A model generated the notes under the pieces. It did no database searches. It was not told where the DNA came from and saw only the letters and a program-made list of their open reading frames with translations. Both the position numbers and the translations under genes were made by a program. From assembly GCF_010669145.1 (NCBI RefSeq), contig NZ_CP048632.1:806001-870000 (forward strand): 64,000 nucleotides of DNA, in the 5' to 3' direction. This DNA is from Rhizobium oryzihabitans (GTDB lineage: Bacteria > Pseudomonadota > Alphaproteobacteria > Rhizobiales > Rhizobiaceae). Positions 32,221 to 42,092 of the stretch are shown one piece after another; positions within the stretch are counted from its first letter, which is position 1; each line of letters opens with the position of its first letter.

Positions 32221-32297
32221 TGGCGCGAGTGACGGGGCTCGAACCCGCGACCTCCGGCGTGACAGGCCGGCACTCTAACCAACTGAGCTACACCCGC
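32221..32297 (-). tRNA. tRNA-Asp (GTC), copy 2
   Basis: 77 bases with encoded CCA, nearly identical to copy 1, which lies 40 bases downstream. Probably transcribed first and processed from the same precursor. Confidence 0.97.
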
Positions 32298-32743
32298 TTA
32301 TCCTGACGGACAGGACCTTGTCCCGCCGTACGAACCAGCCTCGGCTGTTCGTTGAGCGGCTAACTACGGCGTTCGTGCGGGGGTGTCAAGCAGGTTTCAC
32401 GACAAAAGAATAAGCTTTTTCATTTTGATCGGGAAAAACCTGATGGCCATTGATAGGCGTTCCGGCAAACGCCCTGTTTTGCGGGCTTTTCCCAACGAAA
32501 ACAAAAATCTTGTCCACAGCCGCGGGCGTCCGCAGGAAGATCCCCGTGCGTCGTTCGCGCTGGCTGCGGCTTCTGTTTTTGCCAAAAAGCCCGCAGTTCC
32601 AGCCTTTTGGCCGTCAGCCACGCATATACGAAAATACGACCCGGAAAAAAAACAAAAAAACTTCATAAAAGCCCTTGCGGTTTTTTTCCGATCCGAATAC
32701 ATCACGGCCACCGACGCGGCGGACATGATCCGCAGGACGCGAA
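32298..32743. other. Spacer between divergent tRNA-Asp and tRNA-Val genes
   Basis: About 445 bases without a convincing gene. Contains A- and T-rich tracts (32640-32695) and, just before tRNA-Val, the small palindrome GCGGA-CATGA-TCCGC (about 32718-32732). Promoters for both tRNA directions must lie here. Confidence 0.5.
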
Positions 32744-32819
32744 GGGCGATTAGCTCAGTTGGTAGAGCGCCTCGTTTACACCGAGGATGTCGGGAGTTCG
32801 AGTCTCTCATCGCCCACCA
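32744..32819 (+). tRNA. tRNA-Val (TAC)
   Basis: 76 bases with encoded CCA. Acceptor stem GGGCGAT pairs with ATCGCCC; D arm TAGCTCAGTTGGTAGAGC; anticodon stem CCTCG/CGAGG around TTTACAC, so the anticodon is TAC; T arm GAGTTCGAGTCTC. Confidence 0.97.
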
Positions 32820-33140
32820 TTTTCCAAACTCTCCAAATTCCCAGGCAGTTAGACCGGACATTGTTCGGAACACGTTTTTCTTTGCCGCGAATTTCCGGCA
32901 TTGAGAATCATCCCCTGCCCGCTGCAATCTGGCCTATTGCGGCCGGATTGACGTTCTGGGCGTCGGAATCGCTTTTTTCGATTTCCACCTAATCCAAATC
33001 GGCACGGATGTTTCATATTCCGACAATGGATTCTGATCTGTGTGCCACCCTGCAACATACGGGAAAATAAGCAGATTCAGACTTTTTAAAGGGATTTCAG
33101 GCAATGTTTTCGAGCCGTTTCATGATGAGCGGCAGAAATA
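32820..33140. other. Spacer after tRNA-Val
   Basis: About 320 bases with no gene that I can support and no clear terminator after the tRNA. Confidence 0.4.
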
Positions 33141-33275
33141 ATGGATGAAACCATGGTCGACGCGTTTGTAACACTCGCGCTTATTGCGCTGCCTGTTTAT
33201 ATTTTTTTCCGCTGGGTCCAGCAGGATTCGGAAAAAGACAATACTCCCAAAAGCAAGAATTCCATGGGGCGGTGA
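33141..33275 (+). CDS. Small single-helix membrane protein, hypothetical
   Basis: 44 codons. After a short acidic head (MDETMVDAF) there is one hydrophobic stretch (VTLALIALPVYIFF) and then a polar, Lys-rich tail (QQDSEKDNTPKSKNSMGR), consistent with an N-out/C-in inner-membrane peptide. The ATG at 33141 has a weak ribosome-binding site; the second ATG at 33153 is preceded by GGATGAAACC, which spaces better. No homology recognised. Rated moderate because it is short and unsupported by context. Confidence 0.5.
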   Translation: MDETMVDAFVTLALIALPVYIFFRWVQQDSEKDNTPKSKNSMGR

Positions 33276-33310
33276 TCCTTTGCGATCGGTTCGCGGCTTT
33301 TGCCTGGCGT

Positions 33311-33321
33311 CCCCCCCCCCC
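33311..33321. repeat. Poly-C tract (11 C)
   Basis: Eleven consecutive C in a non-coding spacer 35 bases after the 44-codon frame. Possible slippage site; also a place where read errors are expected. Confidence 0.9.
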
Positions 33322-33431
33322 GGACAATCCCCCGATGACCGATAGCAAAGTGGCAATGCCGGTTTGACGGCCTGCATTGCGAAACATCGCGCCAGACAGG
33401 CACCTCCGTACAAGGGTTGCCTCTGCCGCAT

Positions 33432-33460
33432 AAAAAAGCCGGGCTCATGCCCGGCTTTTC
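33432..33460 (-). terminator. Terminator of the phytase-like gene
   Basis: Inverted repeat AAAGCCGGGC/GCCCGGCTTT with a 4-base loop, T-rich on both sides so possibly bidirectional; 25 bases after the stop at 33486. Confidence 0.85.
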
Positions 33461-33485
33461 TCATTTTCGATGTCATTTGGAAGGA

Positions 33486-35684
33486 TCAGTTGATCGCCTT
33501 CAGATCGACAGTGAAGAACAGCGTTTCACCGGAAGAATCGTCGACGCCGTCATTGTCGGTGACGGCATAGGCCGTTCCCGCCTTGTCGAAGGTGAAGCCT
33601 TCCAGCTTGTCGACGACATAACCATTGGTCTGGGCCTTGAGGTCGGGCAGGAAGTCATGCGCTTCCTGCTTGGCCACCAGCGGCAGCTCCCCGCCGATCT
33701 TGCCCGGCTTCAGGTCGGCGATCGCAACGCGGTAGAGCTTCTTGATCTTTGCCTTCTCGCCGATCTGGTTATCGCGCTCGACGATATACACATGCTCGCC
33801 CTGGGCGGTGATTTCGGAAAGGCCAACCCAGCCTGCCTCGGTCTTGTCGAGCGGGTAACGCACGGCGCCCCATTCCTTGGACTTCGGATTGTAGGAGACG
33901 AGCTTGACGAAGCCCTTCTCGTCCGTTCCCCATTCGCGCTGCACGGCCATCCACAGCGTGGTGTCGTCGCCCTTGCCGATCATGGTCACGCCTTCGAAAC
34001 CGAAGCGGGTGTCACCGGCCAGCAGTTCCTTCGGCAGAGCGATTTCAGCCTTGATCTCGCCCTTGGCGTTGACGTTGTAAAGCGCATGCGGGACGAGCTT
34101 GGCGCTATCGCCTTCCGAAGCGAGCCAGAAGCCGCCCTTGCCATCGAGCGTGATGCCTTCGATGTCGAGTTTCTGGGCCGCGATACCGTCACGCTTAATG
34201 CGCAGGACGCTGGTGATGGTGGCAGGCTTCTTCGTCGCATCGATGGTGTAGATCGACGGCTGGTTGCCATAGACCGAGTCGGACACGGCATAGAGAATGC
34301 CGGGCTTCTCGGCATCGCCGACCAGACCGGAAAGAGCACCCCAGCCGATCGGGGCGCCGTCGACGGTGGCGGAGACGAGCTGCGGATAGGCAGCCGTGCC
34401 TTCAGCGCGCTCATAGATCATGACGTGCGAACGGGCACCGCCATCCTCAACCAGATCGACCTCGTTCGCGGTCACGAAAAGATTGCGCGACGGGATGGCG
34501 ACAGCGCCTTCCGGCGAAATGCCAGACGGCAAAAGCTGCGTCAGTTCCGGCTCTTTTCCGGTGTCCTTGTAGACCGCGACGATGGAGCCACGCTCGGAAA
34601 GGACGAAGAAATACTTCTGATCGCCGAATGTCGCCGCTTCCAGGCCTTCCGGCTCGATGCCCTTGGCCTTGGAGCGCTTTTCCGGATAGTGGCCGATAGC
34701 CGCGACCGCATGTTCGAGCGAGGAGCCGGCTTCATAGAGGAGCTTGCCGGTCTTGTCGAAGATGGTGAAGCCGCGCGAACCGCCCTGCCAGTCACCTTCG
34801 TTGGCGATGACGATGCGGTCATTGTCGAGCCACTTCACGGCGTCGGGCTCGCGCTTGCGGCCTTCCTGCTTGTCAGTGAACTTCAGCTGGCCGTCGGACT
34901 TCGTATCGATGCCTTCCAGATCGACCTTGCCGGCGGAGAAATGCGTCTTCACCGTGCCGGTCTTGCCGTCGATGATGACGATATGGTTGTTTTCCTGCAG
35001 CGTGAGCGCGATCTCGCCATTTGCGTTGATCGACACGAATTCCGGCTCCGGATCTTCCGGGGCAATTTCAGCAAGGCCGGTCAGTTCGATCTTCTTCAGC
35101 GTCGCACAGTCGGCAACACCGTTTTTCAGGCCAACGGTGACCAGATAACCGGCAGGCATCTGCGGCAGGGCGCCTTCGTTCACCTCTTCGTCGCGCTCGT
35201 TTTCGATCGCGATAGCGGCAAAGGTCTTGTCGGGGGAAACGGCAACCGAATCGGGCTGACCGCCGAGATCACAGCTTGCTTCAATCTTCTTGGTGGCGAT
35301 ATCGACCGTGACCAGCTTGCCGGAGGGCTTGGCGCGGTTTTCCGACGTGTTGACGCCGGCCAGAACCTTGACGCCTGCAGCAGCAACCGAAGTCGGTTCG
35401 CCTTCAAGCAGCAAAGCGCCGCCGGCCTTGGGAGCCTTGGCGTCCGTGATGTCGATGAAGCCGATGCCGCCAAGCGGGCTGTCCGAATAGATCAGCGTCT
35501 TGCCGTCTTCGCTGGCAGTGACGATCTCAGCGGATGTGACGGACTTGGCGTCCTTGTCCGCGGGAAGGTTCTTCGCCACCGGAAACGATGCGATGCGGTT
35601 GAATACCGGCTCGGCCACAGCCGGAAAGGCTGCGGATGTGAGCAGAGCAGCGGTCAAAGCCATGTGAGAAAATCGGAACGCCAT
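33486..35684 (-). CDS. Exported esterase-like phytase-family protein
   Basis: 732 residues from ATG 35684, preceded by AGGGGGAT. Signal peptide AFRFSHMALTAALLTSAAFPAVA (cleavage near residue 25). The N-terminal half looks like a beta-propeller of YVTN/PQQ-like repeats (VSPDKTFAAIAIENERDEEV-type blade ends: PDKTFAAIAIENERDEE). The C-terminal half carries the phytase-like domain signatures LDIEGITLDGKGGFWLASEG and FGFEGVTMIGK. Such proteins are annotated as esterase-like phytase but substrates are rarely shown. It is monocistronic, with its own terminator at 33432-33460. Confidence 0.88.
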   Translation of the reverse strand: MAFRFSHMALTAALLTSAAFPAVAEPVFNRIASFPVAKNLPADKDAKSVTSAEIVTASEDGKTLIYSDSPLGGIGFIDITDAKAPKAGGALLLEGEPTSVAAAGVKVLAGVNTSENRAKPSGKLVTVDIATKKIEASCDLGGQPDSVAVSPDKTFAAIAIENERDEEVNEGALPQMPAGYLVTVGLKNGVADCATLKKIELTGLAEIAPEDPEPEFVSINANGEIALTLQENNHIVIIDGKTGTVKTHFSAGKVDLEGIDTKSDGQLKFTDKQEGRKREPDAVKWLDNDRIVIANEGDWQGGSRGFTIFDKTGKLLYEAGSSLEHAVAAIGHYPEKRSKAKGIEPEGLEAATFGDQKYFFVLSERGSIVAVYKDTGKEPELTQLLPSGISPEGAVAIPSRNLFVTANEVDLVEDGGARSHVMIYERAEGTAAYPQLVSATVDGAPIGWGALSGLVGDAEKPGILYAVSDSVYGNQPSIYTIDATKKPATITSVLRIKRDGIAAQKLDIEGITLDGKGGFWLASEGDSAKLVPHALYNVNAKGEIKAEIALPKELLAGDTRFGFEGVTMIGKGDDTTLWMAVQREWGTDEKGFVKLVSYNPKSKEWGAVRYPLDKTEAGWVGLSEITAQGEHVYIVERDNQIGEKAKIKKLYRVAIADLKPGKIGGELPLVAKQEAHDFLPDLKAQTNGYVVDKLEGFTFDKAGTAYAVTDNDGVDDSSGETLFFTVDLKAIN

Positions 35685-36038
35685 TGTAATCCCCCTTGGG
35701 TCCAGAAACACCCCATGGCTTCTGCGTCAAAGACATGACAGTGGCATGACATTTCATGTTGGAATCAAAAAGCCCGACCATAAAGGCCGGGCTTTCTTGT
35801 TTATGCGCACATTCCGCGTATCGGAACGCCGTGTGACCGGATGGGGGCTACACAGGCGCGCTCCCCTACTTTCAATTATCATCCTGCCGGTTGAAAAACT
35901 GGGCTGTCCGAAAAGAGCTTTTCGAAGAGCCGCCCGGTTTTCGGGCCGGCCTGATGGCGTCAGGGCGTCAAAACATGTTTCCTCGTGAACCTGAAAAGCC
36001 GCACGTCCGCCGCCGGGCGTTACGGCTTTCCGGAAACC
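35685..36038. other. Spacer between the phytase-like gene and hupB
   Basis: About 350 bases, no gene. Holds a terminator (35765-35795) that probably ends hupB read-through, and the promoter of the phytase-like gene. Confidence 0.5.
35765..35795 (-). terminator. Rho-independent terminator, minus strand
   Basis: Arms AAAGCCCG (35769-35776) and CGGGCTTT (35788-35795), followed on the minus strand by TTTTTGA. Lies 240 bases downstream of hupB, with no other minus-strand gene between. Confidence 0.7.
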
Positions 36039-36314
36039 TTACGAGTTGACAGCGTCCTTCAGGCCCTTGCCTGCGGAAAACTTCGGCACGTTGCGAGCCG
36101 GGATATCGACTTCAGCACCCGTGGAAGGGTTACGGCCCTTGGAGGCTTCACGGCGGCTAACGGAGAAGCTGCCGAAGCCAGCGAGACGGATGTCGCCACC
36201 GCTCTTCAGTTCGTTCTGTACGGTTTCGAATACGGCATCAACAGCGGAAGCAGCATCTGCCTTCGTGAGACCAGCCTTTTCGGCAACAGCAGAGACGAGC
36301 TCGTTCTTGTTCAT
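36039..36314 (-). CDS. hupB: DNA-binding protein HU
   Basis: Histone-like nucleoid protein, 91 residues. Start ATG 36314 follows GAAAGGGGTG; the frame upstream is open but not family-like. Motifs: MNKNELVSAVAEKAGL, the DNA-binding arm signature GFGSFSVSRREASKGRNPSTGAEV (part: GRNPSTGAEVDIPARNVPKF). Placed downstream of lon, a standard bacterial arrangement. Confidence 0.97.
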   Translation of the reverse strand: MNKNELVSAVAEKAGLTKADAASAVDAVFETVQNELKSGGDIRLAGFGSFSVSRREASKGRNPSTGAEVDIPARNVPKFSAGKGLKDAVNS

Positions 36315-36439
36315 GTTTCCACCCCTTTCAATGGTTTGAAACGACTCGGAATTAAGCCGGCGCAGAATACGTTTACATCCACGCGCAGCAACCCAAAAGC
36401 GCTGGAATCGCCTGAAAAACAAGGGGTCTGCGATTTTTT

Positions 36440-36471
36440 TCACAAAAAAGGCCGACATTTCTGCCGGCCTT
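36440..36471 (-). terminator. Terminator of lon
   Basis: Arms AAGGCCG (36448-36454) and CGGCCTT (36465-36471), followed on the minus strand by six T. Lies about 130 bases after the lon stop and before the hupB start. Confidence 0.8.
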
Positions 36472-36554
36472 CCACATATTCGTGCCAAATTGGCATCACT
36501 TGCGCGGGCCGAAGCGCCGCCTGTGCCTTCCGGCACCTAACGCATTGATTCTAT

Positions 36555-36598
36555 GCATCACCTTTTGCGAAAACCGATTCCGGCCTCCGCGTCGATGC
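36555..36598. repeat. Short palindromic intergenic repeat, copy 1
   Basis: GCATCA at the left, the core GCGAAAACCGATTCCGG, and CGATGC at the right. The same core and end motifs recur at 47705-47748 and 59938-59985. Sits just after the lon stop. Confidence 0.6.
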
Positions 36599-36603
36599 CT
36601 TGA

Positions 36604-39021
36604 TCAATGCGCGATCGTCTGACCGCCTTCGTCGACACCCTCAACGGTGGCGATGACAGGCGTTTCGATGCTGCCGTCCCACTCGATGGGCTCCGGCTTG
36701 CGAAGCAGCGCGTGTTCGATGACCTCGCCCATGCGCGAAACCGGGATGATTTCCATCTCGTTCTTCACATTGTCCGGAATCTCCGCCAGATCCTTGGCGT
36801 TCTCTTCCGGGATCAGCACCTTCTTGATGCCGCCACGAAGTGCTGCAAGCAGCTTTTCCTTCAGGCCGCCAATAGGCAGCACGCGACCACGCAGGGTGAT
36901 CTCGCCCGTCATCGCCACATCCTTGGAGACCGGAATGCCGGTCATGATGGAGACGATGGCGGTTGCCATGGCAACACCGGCGGACGGTCCGTCCTTCGGG
37001 GTTGCCCCTTCCGGAACGTGGACGTGGATGTCGCTCTTGTCGAAACGCGGCGGCTCGATGCCGAAATCCACGGCGCGCGAACGGACATAGGATGCCGCTG
37101 CCGAAATGGATTCCTTCATCACTTCCTTGAGGTTGCCGGTCACCGTCATGCGGCCCTTGCCCGGCATCATCACGCCTTCGATGGTGAGCAGCTCACCGCC
37201 GACTTCCGTCCAGGCAAGACCGGTGACGACACCGACCTGATCCTCGCGCTCGGCCTCGCCGTGGCGGAACCGCGGAACGCCCAGATAATCCGGAACGTTG
37301 GCTGCGGTGACTTCCACGGACTTGACCTTGCCCTTGATGATCTCGGTCACGGCCTTTCGTGCAAGCTTCATCAGCTCGCGCTCGAAGCTGCGCACGCCCG
37401 CCTCGCGGGTGTATTGCTGGATCACGATCATCAGAGCGTCATCGCTGACCGAGAACTCTTCCGGACGCAGGGCATGTTCCTTGATCGCCTTCGGCAACAG
37501 GTGACGCTTGGCGATTTCGCGCTTTTCGTCTTCCGTGTAACCGGCGATGCGGATCACTTCCATACGGTCCATCAGGGGACCCGGAATGTTCAGCGTGTTG
37601 GCCGTGGTCACGAACATCACGTCGGACAGGTCGTATTCCACTTCAAGGTAGTGGTCCATGAAGGTGGAGTTCTGTTCCGGATCGAGAACTTCCAGCAGGG
37701 CAGACGACGGGTCGCCACGGAAATCCATGCCCATCTTGTCGATTTCGTCGAGCAGGAAGAGCGGGTTCGCCTTCTTGGCCTTCTTCATCGACTGGACGAT
37801 CTTGCCCGGCATGGAGCCGATATAGGTACGGCGGTGACCGCGGATTTCCGCCTCGTCACGAACGCCACCCAGCGCCATGCGCACGTATTCGCGGCCGGTC
37901 GCCTTGGCGATCGACTTGGCGAGCGAGGTCTTGCCGACGCCCGGAGGGCCGACGAGGCACAGGATGGGGCCACGGATCTTGGTGGCGCGCGCCTGCACTG
38001 CCAGATACTCGACGATACGCTCCTTGACCTTGTCCAGACCGAAATGATCCTGATCGAGGATGGTCTCGGCGGCGTTGAGGTCGGTCTTGATCTTCGACTT
38101 CTTGCCCCATGGCAGACCCAGCAGCCAGTCCAGATAGTTGCGCACGACAGTCGCTTCCGCAGACATCGGGCTCATCTGGCGAAGCTTCTTCATTTCCGCC
38201 TCGGCCTTGTCCTTGGCCTCCTTGGAAAGCTTGGTCTTGGCGATGCGCTCTTCCAGTTCGGCCATCTCGTCCCGGCCATCTTCGCCGTCGCCGAGTTCCT
38301 TCTGGATCGCCTTCATCTGTTCGTTCAGATAATATTCGCGCTGCGTCTTCTCCATCTGGCGCTTGACGCGCGAGCGGATACGCTTCTCGACCTGAAGCAC
38401 GGAAATTTCGCCTTCCATGAAGCCGAGCGCCTTTTCAAGCCGCTGCTTCACGCTGACGGTTTCCAGCATTTCCTGCTTTTCGGTGATCTTGATCGACAGG
38501 TGCGAAGCGACCGTATCGGCCAGCTTCGAATAATCGTCGATCTGACCGGCAGCGCCGACAACCTCGGGCGAGATCTTCTTGTTGAGCTTCACATAGCTCT
38601 CGAATTCCGAAACGACCGAACGCGACAGGGCCTCGATCTCGACGGGATCTTCGGCAGGCTCCTGCAACGGCGTCGCAGACGCCTCGTAGAAATCCTCGCG
38701 GCCGGTATATTCATCGATCTGGGCGCGGCCCTTGCCTTCCACCAGAACCTTGACAGTGCCATCGGGCAGCTTCAGGAGCTGGAGAACATTGGCAACCGTG
38801 CCGACCTTGTGGATGGCGTCCGGGGTTGGATCGTCATCGCTGGCGTTGATCTGGGTGACAAGCATGATCTGCTTGTCCGAACCCATGACTTCCTCGAGCG
38901 CGCGAATGGATTTTTCCCGCCCGACGAACAGGGGAACGATCATATGCGGGAAAACGACAATGTCGCGCAGGGGAAGTACCGGATAGGTACCGCCAGATGC
39001 CGCAGACGTGATGTTCGTCAT
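36604..39021 (-). CDS. lon: ATP-dependent protease Lon
   Basis: Degrades misfolded proteins and regulators (in alphaproteobacteria including CcrM and DnaA). 805 residues from ATG 39021, with GGAAATGAT upstream. N-domain starts [26 protein letters not shown] module: Walker [21 protein letters not shown], Walker [12 protein letters not shown]. Protease domain: catalytic Ser in [16 protein letters not shown] and Lys in [10 protein letters not shown]. An RpoH-like promoter lies upstream. Confidence 0.98.
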   Translation of the reverse strand: MTNITSAASGGTYPVLPLRDIVVFPHMIVPLFVGREKSIRALEEVMGSDKQIMLVTQINASDDDPTPDAIHKVGTVANVLQLLKLPDGTVKVLVEGKGRAQIDEYTGREDFYEASATPLQEPAEDPVEIEALSRSVVSEFESYVKLNKKISPEVVGAAGQIDDYSKLADTVASHLSIKITEKQEMLETVSVKQRLEKALGFMEGEISVLQVEKRIRSRVKRQMEKTQREYYLNEQMKAIQKELGDGEDGRDEMAELEERIAKTKLSKEAKDKAEAEMKKLRQMSPMSAEATVVRNYLDWLLGLPWGKKSKIKTDLNAAETILDQDHFGLDKVKERIVEYLAVQARATKIRGPILCLVGPPGVGKTSLAKSIAKATGREYVRMALGGVRDEAEIRGHRRTYIGSMPGKIVQSMKKAKKANPLFLLDEIDKMGMDFRGDPSSALLEVLDPEQNSTFMDHYLEVEYDLSDVMFVTTANTLNIPGPLMDRMEVIRIAGYTEDEKREIAKRHLLPKAIKEHALRPEEFSVSDDALMIVIQQYTREAGVRSFERELMKLARKAVTEIIKGKVKSVEVTAANVPDYLGVPRFRHGEAEREDQVGVVTGLAWTEVGGELLTIEGVMMPGKGRMTVTGNLKEVMKESISAAASYVRSRAVDFGIEPPRFDKSDIHVHVPEGATPKDGPSAGVAMATAIVSIMTGIPVSKDVAMTGEITLRGRVLPIGGLKEKLLAALRGGIKKVLIPEENAKDLAEIPDNVKNEMEIIPVSRMGEVIEHALLRKPEPIEWDGSIETPVIATVEGVDEGGQTIAH

Positions 39022-39102
39022 ATCATTTCCTTTCCATGGTCCCTTTCGGGACACTTTGCAGGACGTCTTGGGGCGTCCGGCATATTCATTTCTCGAGACT
39101 GA

Positions 39103-39131
39103 AAGTGGAGTTTCGAAACACCGATTTCAAG
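39103..39131 (-). promoter_or_regulatory. Putative heat-shock (RpoH) promoter of lon
   Basis: On the minus strand CTTGAA (39126-39131), 17 bases, CCACTT (39103-39108), about 80 bases before the lon start. It agrees with the rhizobial RpoH consensus CTTGAA-N17-CCANAT except for one position. Confidence 0.55.
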
Positions 39132-39381
39132 TCACCGGAAGAGACGGCCCCGCGCAGCGGCAAGACCGTAAAATTCAACAAAACCCAGCGCCGGCCATTA
39201 CTCCCGACATTTCCGGTTATCCTTGAAGGCCAGGAACCGGGTCGCCGACGGTAATTCACATTTCCGTCATATCGCGCTGCAAATCAGTTGTAAGACTTTA
39301 TCAGCAAAGCGCAATCCGCTCCAAACGCAAAATCGGGCTCAGCCAAGTTAGGCGCAAGTTTCACACCCTGGCCCAACAGAA

Positions 39382-39405
39382 AAGGCCCGCACGGGTGCGG
39401 GCCTT
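39382..39405 (-). terminator. Terminator of clpX
   Basis: A nearly perfect 10-bp inverted repeat AAGGCCCGCA/TGCGGGCCTT with a 4-base loop and TTTTCTG on the minus strand, about 30 bases after the clpX stop. Confidence 0.85.
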
Positions 39406-39433
39406 CCAATTCATACCAGACCGGATCAGCCTA

Positions 39434-40711
39434 TCAGGCGGAAACGTTGGTCTTTTCTTCCTGACGATCCGCATAGATGTAGAGCGGACGAGCGACGCCG
39501 CTGACGACATCGTTGGAGATCACAACCTCGCGCACGCCTTCCAGCGTCGGCAGTTCGAACATGGTATCCAGAAGGATCTTCTCCATGATCGAGCGCAGGC
39601 CACGGGCACCGGTCTTGCGGGTGATTGCCTTACGGGCGATCTCGCGCAGCGCGTCCTCGTGGAAGGTCAATTCCACATCTTCCATCTCGAACAGGCGCTG
39701 ATACTGCTTGACCAGCGCGTTCTTCGGTTCCGACAGGATCTGGATCAGCGCATCCTCGTCGAGATCCTCCAGCGTCGCCAGAACCGGCAGACGGCCGATG
39801 AATTCCGGGATGAGGCCGAACTTCACCAGATCTTCCGGCTCCAGTTCGCGCAGCACTTCGCCGACGCGACGATCGTCTTCCGCCTTGACAGTGGCACCGA
39901 AGCCGATCGAGGTCTTTTCACCCCTGGCCGAGATGATCTTGTCGAGCCCGGCAAAGGCGCCGCCGCAGATGAACAGGATGTTGGTCGTATCCACCTGCAG
40001 GAATTCCTGCTGCGGATGCTTGCGGCCGCCCTGCGGCGGCACGGAAGCGACCGTGCCTTCCATGATCTTCAGAAGCGCCTGCTGGACGCCCTCGCCCGAC
40101 ACGTCACGCGTGATGGAGGGATTGTCCGACTTGCGGGAAATCTTGTCGACTTCGTCGATATAGACGATGCCGCGCTGGGCGCGTTCGACATTGTAATCCG
40201 CAGACTGCAGCAGCTTCAGGATGATGTTTTCCACGTCCTCGCCGACATACCCGGCTTCGGTCAGCGTCGTTGCATCCGCCATGGTGAAGGGAACGTCGAT
40301 GATGCGGGCGAGCGTCTGGGCAAGATAGGTCTTGCCGCAACCCGTCGGACCGACGAGCATGATGTTCGACTTCGCAAGCTCGACATCGCCGTTCTTGGAG
40401 GCGTGCGCGAGGCGCTTGTAATGGTTGTGAACGGCAACAGACAGGATTTTCTTCGCCTGTTTCTGGCCGATGACATATTCGTCGAGGATCTTGATGATGT
40501 CCTGCGGGGTGGGAACACCCTCGCGCGACTTCACCATCGACGTCTTGTTCTCCTCGCGGATGATGTCCATGCACAATTCGACGCATTCATCGCAGATGAA
40601 TACTGTCGGCCCGGCAATGAGTTTCCGGACTTCGTGCTGGCTCTTGCCGCAGAATGAACAATAGAGTGTATTTTTAGAGTCGCCGCCGTTGCTGCCGCTG
40701 ACTTTGCTCAT
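39434..40711 (-). CDS. clpX: ATP-dependent Clp protease ATP-binding subunit ClpX
   Basis: Unfoldase that feeds ClpP; in alphaproteobacteria it degrades CtrA and so is a cell-cycle factor. 425 residues, family length. N-terminal zinc-binding domain [18 protein letters not shown]...[10 protein letters not shown] (Cys ligands), Walker [16 protein letters not shown], Walker [11 protein letters not shown], pore loop SADYNVE-AQRGIV region ([10 protein letters not shown]), and the IGF loop IGFGATVK for docking ClpP. Confidence 0.98.
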   Translation of the reverse strand: MSKVSGSNGGDSKNTLYCSFCGKSQHEVRKLIAGPTVFICDECVELCMDIIREENKTSMVKSREGVPTPQDIIKILDEYVIGQKQAKKILSVAVHNHYKRLAHASKNGDVELAKSNIMLVGPTGCGKTYLAQTLARIIDVPFTMADATTLTEAGYVGEDVENIILKLLQSADYNVERAQRGIVYIDEVDKISRKSDNPSITRDVSGEGVQQALLKIMEGTVASVPPQGGRKHPQQEFLQVDTTNILFICGGAFAGLDKIISARGEKTSIGFGATVKAEDDRRVGEVLRELEPEDLVKFGLIPEFIGRLPVLATLEDLDEDALIQILSEPKNALVKQYQRLFEMEDVELTFHEDALREIARKAITRKTGARGLRSIMEKILLDTMFELPTLEGVREVVISNDVVSGVARPLYIYADRQEEKTNVSA

Positions 40712-41003
40712 ATCTCTTTCCTTCCAGCACGCCGCAGGTCCGCCAAACGGATCGCGGTCAACTTACCGCCCGCCGATACGGCAGCCCTTGGGGTGCATCA
40801 CCGTATCCGCCTCGTTTCCCGGGGTACTAGCCGTATCAGATACAGGAGCTGACAACCGGCTGCAACGAATTCCCCATCAAACCAAAGGCCACGTCATAAA
40901 AATTCAACACAGCCTTTATATACACTAATATCGCTTTCTGTTCCGGTTGAAAGCCCCGAAATTACTTTCCGGGGTTAAACAAACGTCAAAAAAGCATCGC
41001 GCC

Positions 41004-41636
41004 TCAATTCGCGGCGGCGCCTTCCATTTCCTGGCGCGAGGTGAGGATCTTGTCGATCACACCCCAGTCCTTCGCCTCGTCTGCATCCATGAAGTGGTCG
41101 CGATCAAGGGTTTTTTCAACCTCTTCGAGCGTGCGGCCGGTGTGCTTCACGTAGACTTCATTAAGGCGACGTTTCATCTTGATTATGTCACGGGCGTGAC
41201 GCTCGATGTCCGAAGCCTGGCCCTGGAAACCACCGGAAGGCTGGTGAACCATGATGCGGGCGTTCGGGGTTGCAAAGCGCATTCCCTTCTCGCCAGCGGC
41301 CAGAAGCAGCGAACCCATGGATGCGGCCTGGCCCACGCAGAGCGTGGAAACCGCAGGGCGGATGAACTGCATCGTATCGTAGATCGCCATGCCGGCGGTC
41401 ACGACGCCACCCGGCGAATTGATGTAGAGCGCGATTTCCTTTTTGGGGTTCTCAGCCTCGAGGAAAAGCAGCTGCGCGCAAACGAGCGAAGCCATCTGGT
41501 CTTCCACCGGACCGGTGAGGAAAATGATGCGTTCCTTGAGAAGACGGGAAAATATGTCGTAGGAGCGTTCGCCGCGATTGGTCTGCTCTACGACCATCGG
41601 CACCAGAGCCATGGCGGTATCAACTGGATTTTTCAT
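41004..41636 (-). CDS. clpP: ATP-dependent Clp protease proteolytic subunit ClpP
   Basis: Barrel-forming serine protease, 210 residues. Catalytic triad in [15 protein letters not shown] (Ser), [20 protein letters not shown] (His; part [12 protein letters not shown]) and the C-terminal [18 protein letters not shown] (Asp). Begins with the short propeptide-like [19 protein letters not shown]. About 290 bases before clpX; no terminator seen between, so the two may be partly co-transcribed. Confidence 0.98.
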   Translation of the reverse strand: MKNPVDTAMALVPMVVEQTNRGERSYDIFSRLLKERIIFLTGPVEDQMASLVCAQLLFLEAENPKKEIALYINSPGGVVTAGMAIYDTMQFIRPAVSTLCVGQAASMGSLLLAAGEKGMRFATPNARIMVHQPSGGFQGQASDIERHARDIIKMKRRLNEVYVKHTGRTLEEVEKTLDRDHFMDADEAKDWGVIDKILTSRQEMEGAAAN

Positions 41637-41709
41637 GTCCGTCCTTTGTCAAACTCTGCCCTTCGCGAAAAACCGCTCCGGAATCACTTCTAACCTTCAT
41701 TCTCCCTAC

Positions 41710-41739
41710 ATAGAGTGTCCCTGCCCCGTACTTCAAGAC
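41710..41739 (-). promoter_or_regulatory. Putative heat-shock (RpoH) promoter of clpP
   Basis: Minus strand CTTGAA (41734-41739), 18 bases, CTATGT (41710-41715), about 75 bases before the clpP start. Matches the alphaproteobacterial RpoH pattern CTTG-N17/18-CYTATNT reasonably well. Confidence 0.6.
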
Positions 41740-41974
41740 ACGAAGCCGCATATCCTTAACGGCTCAACAGCGATTGCAGGCCTTTGCCGCCGGTGCGGGC
41801 AGCGACTTCGAACTGCCCGGCGCCCGCAGGACCACTCTCCCTTAACGGCATTATTTTTCACAGGGACGGAGCGCAGACATAAAAACCGGTGGTCATGCAC
41901 AGATATAACTTCTTACCGGCAAGAACTCGTTAGGTATTTGCGGCTGATACTGCGGCCGCGAATTTCCGGTTTCC

Positions 41975-42062
41975 AACAGGAGACAGGAGCCTCCCTGAGG
42001 CGAAATGGCAGCTCAACAATTCCAGCGGGCATAACGCACCTCGTGCGAAAGAGCCCGCTTTT
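41975..42062 (+). promoter_or_regulatory. Structured leader with terminator-like hairpin before the cyclase gene
   Basis: Two hairpins on the plus strand: GCCTC-CCT-GAGGC (about 41990-42002) and a compound stem AGCGGGC (42024-42030) / GCCCGCT (42053-42059) enclosing CGCAC-CTC-GTGCG (42035-42047), followed by TTTTA. It ends 30 bases before the ATG, so it may be an attenuator in the 5' leader or the 3' end of a small RNA. Confidence 0.45.
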
Positions 42063-42092
42063 ACCGCATGATGGCGCAGATAGGATTTTGCA

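Larger units (their letters stand above)
39022..39433. other. Spacer between clpX and lon
   Basis: About 410 bases without a gene, holding the lon promoter candidate and the clpX terminator. Confidence 0.6.
41637..42092. other. Divergent control region between clpP and the diguanylate cyclase gene
   Basis: About 455 bases, no gene. Contains the clpP heat-shock promoter candidate (41710-41739) and a structured plus-strand stretch ending in a terminator-like hairpin shortly before the cyclase start (listed separately). Confidence 0.6.

Noticed and set aside
32104..32819. tRNA-associated genomic island
   Set aside because: No integrase, direct repeat of a tRNA 3' end or foreign-looking genes; the neighbours are core genes.
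33417..35738. A very long plus-strand open frame opposite the phytase-like gene
   Set aside because: It mirrors a well-supported minus-strand gene with signal peptide and family motifs; its own translation is rich in Arg/Asp/His/Gln with no motif, typical of antisense frames in GC-rich DNA.
36607..39102. Plus-strand open frame of more than 800 codons opposite lon
   Set aside because: Antisense shadow of lon; no domain, no ribosome-binding site.
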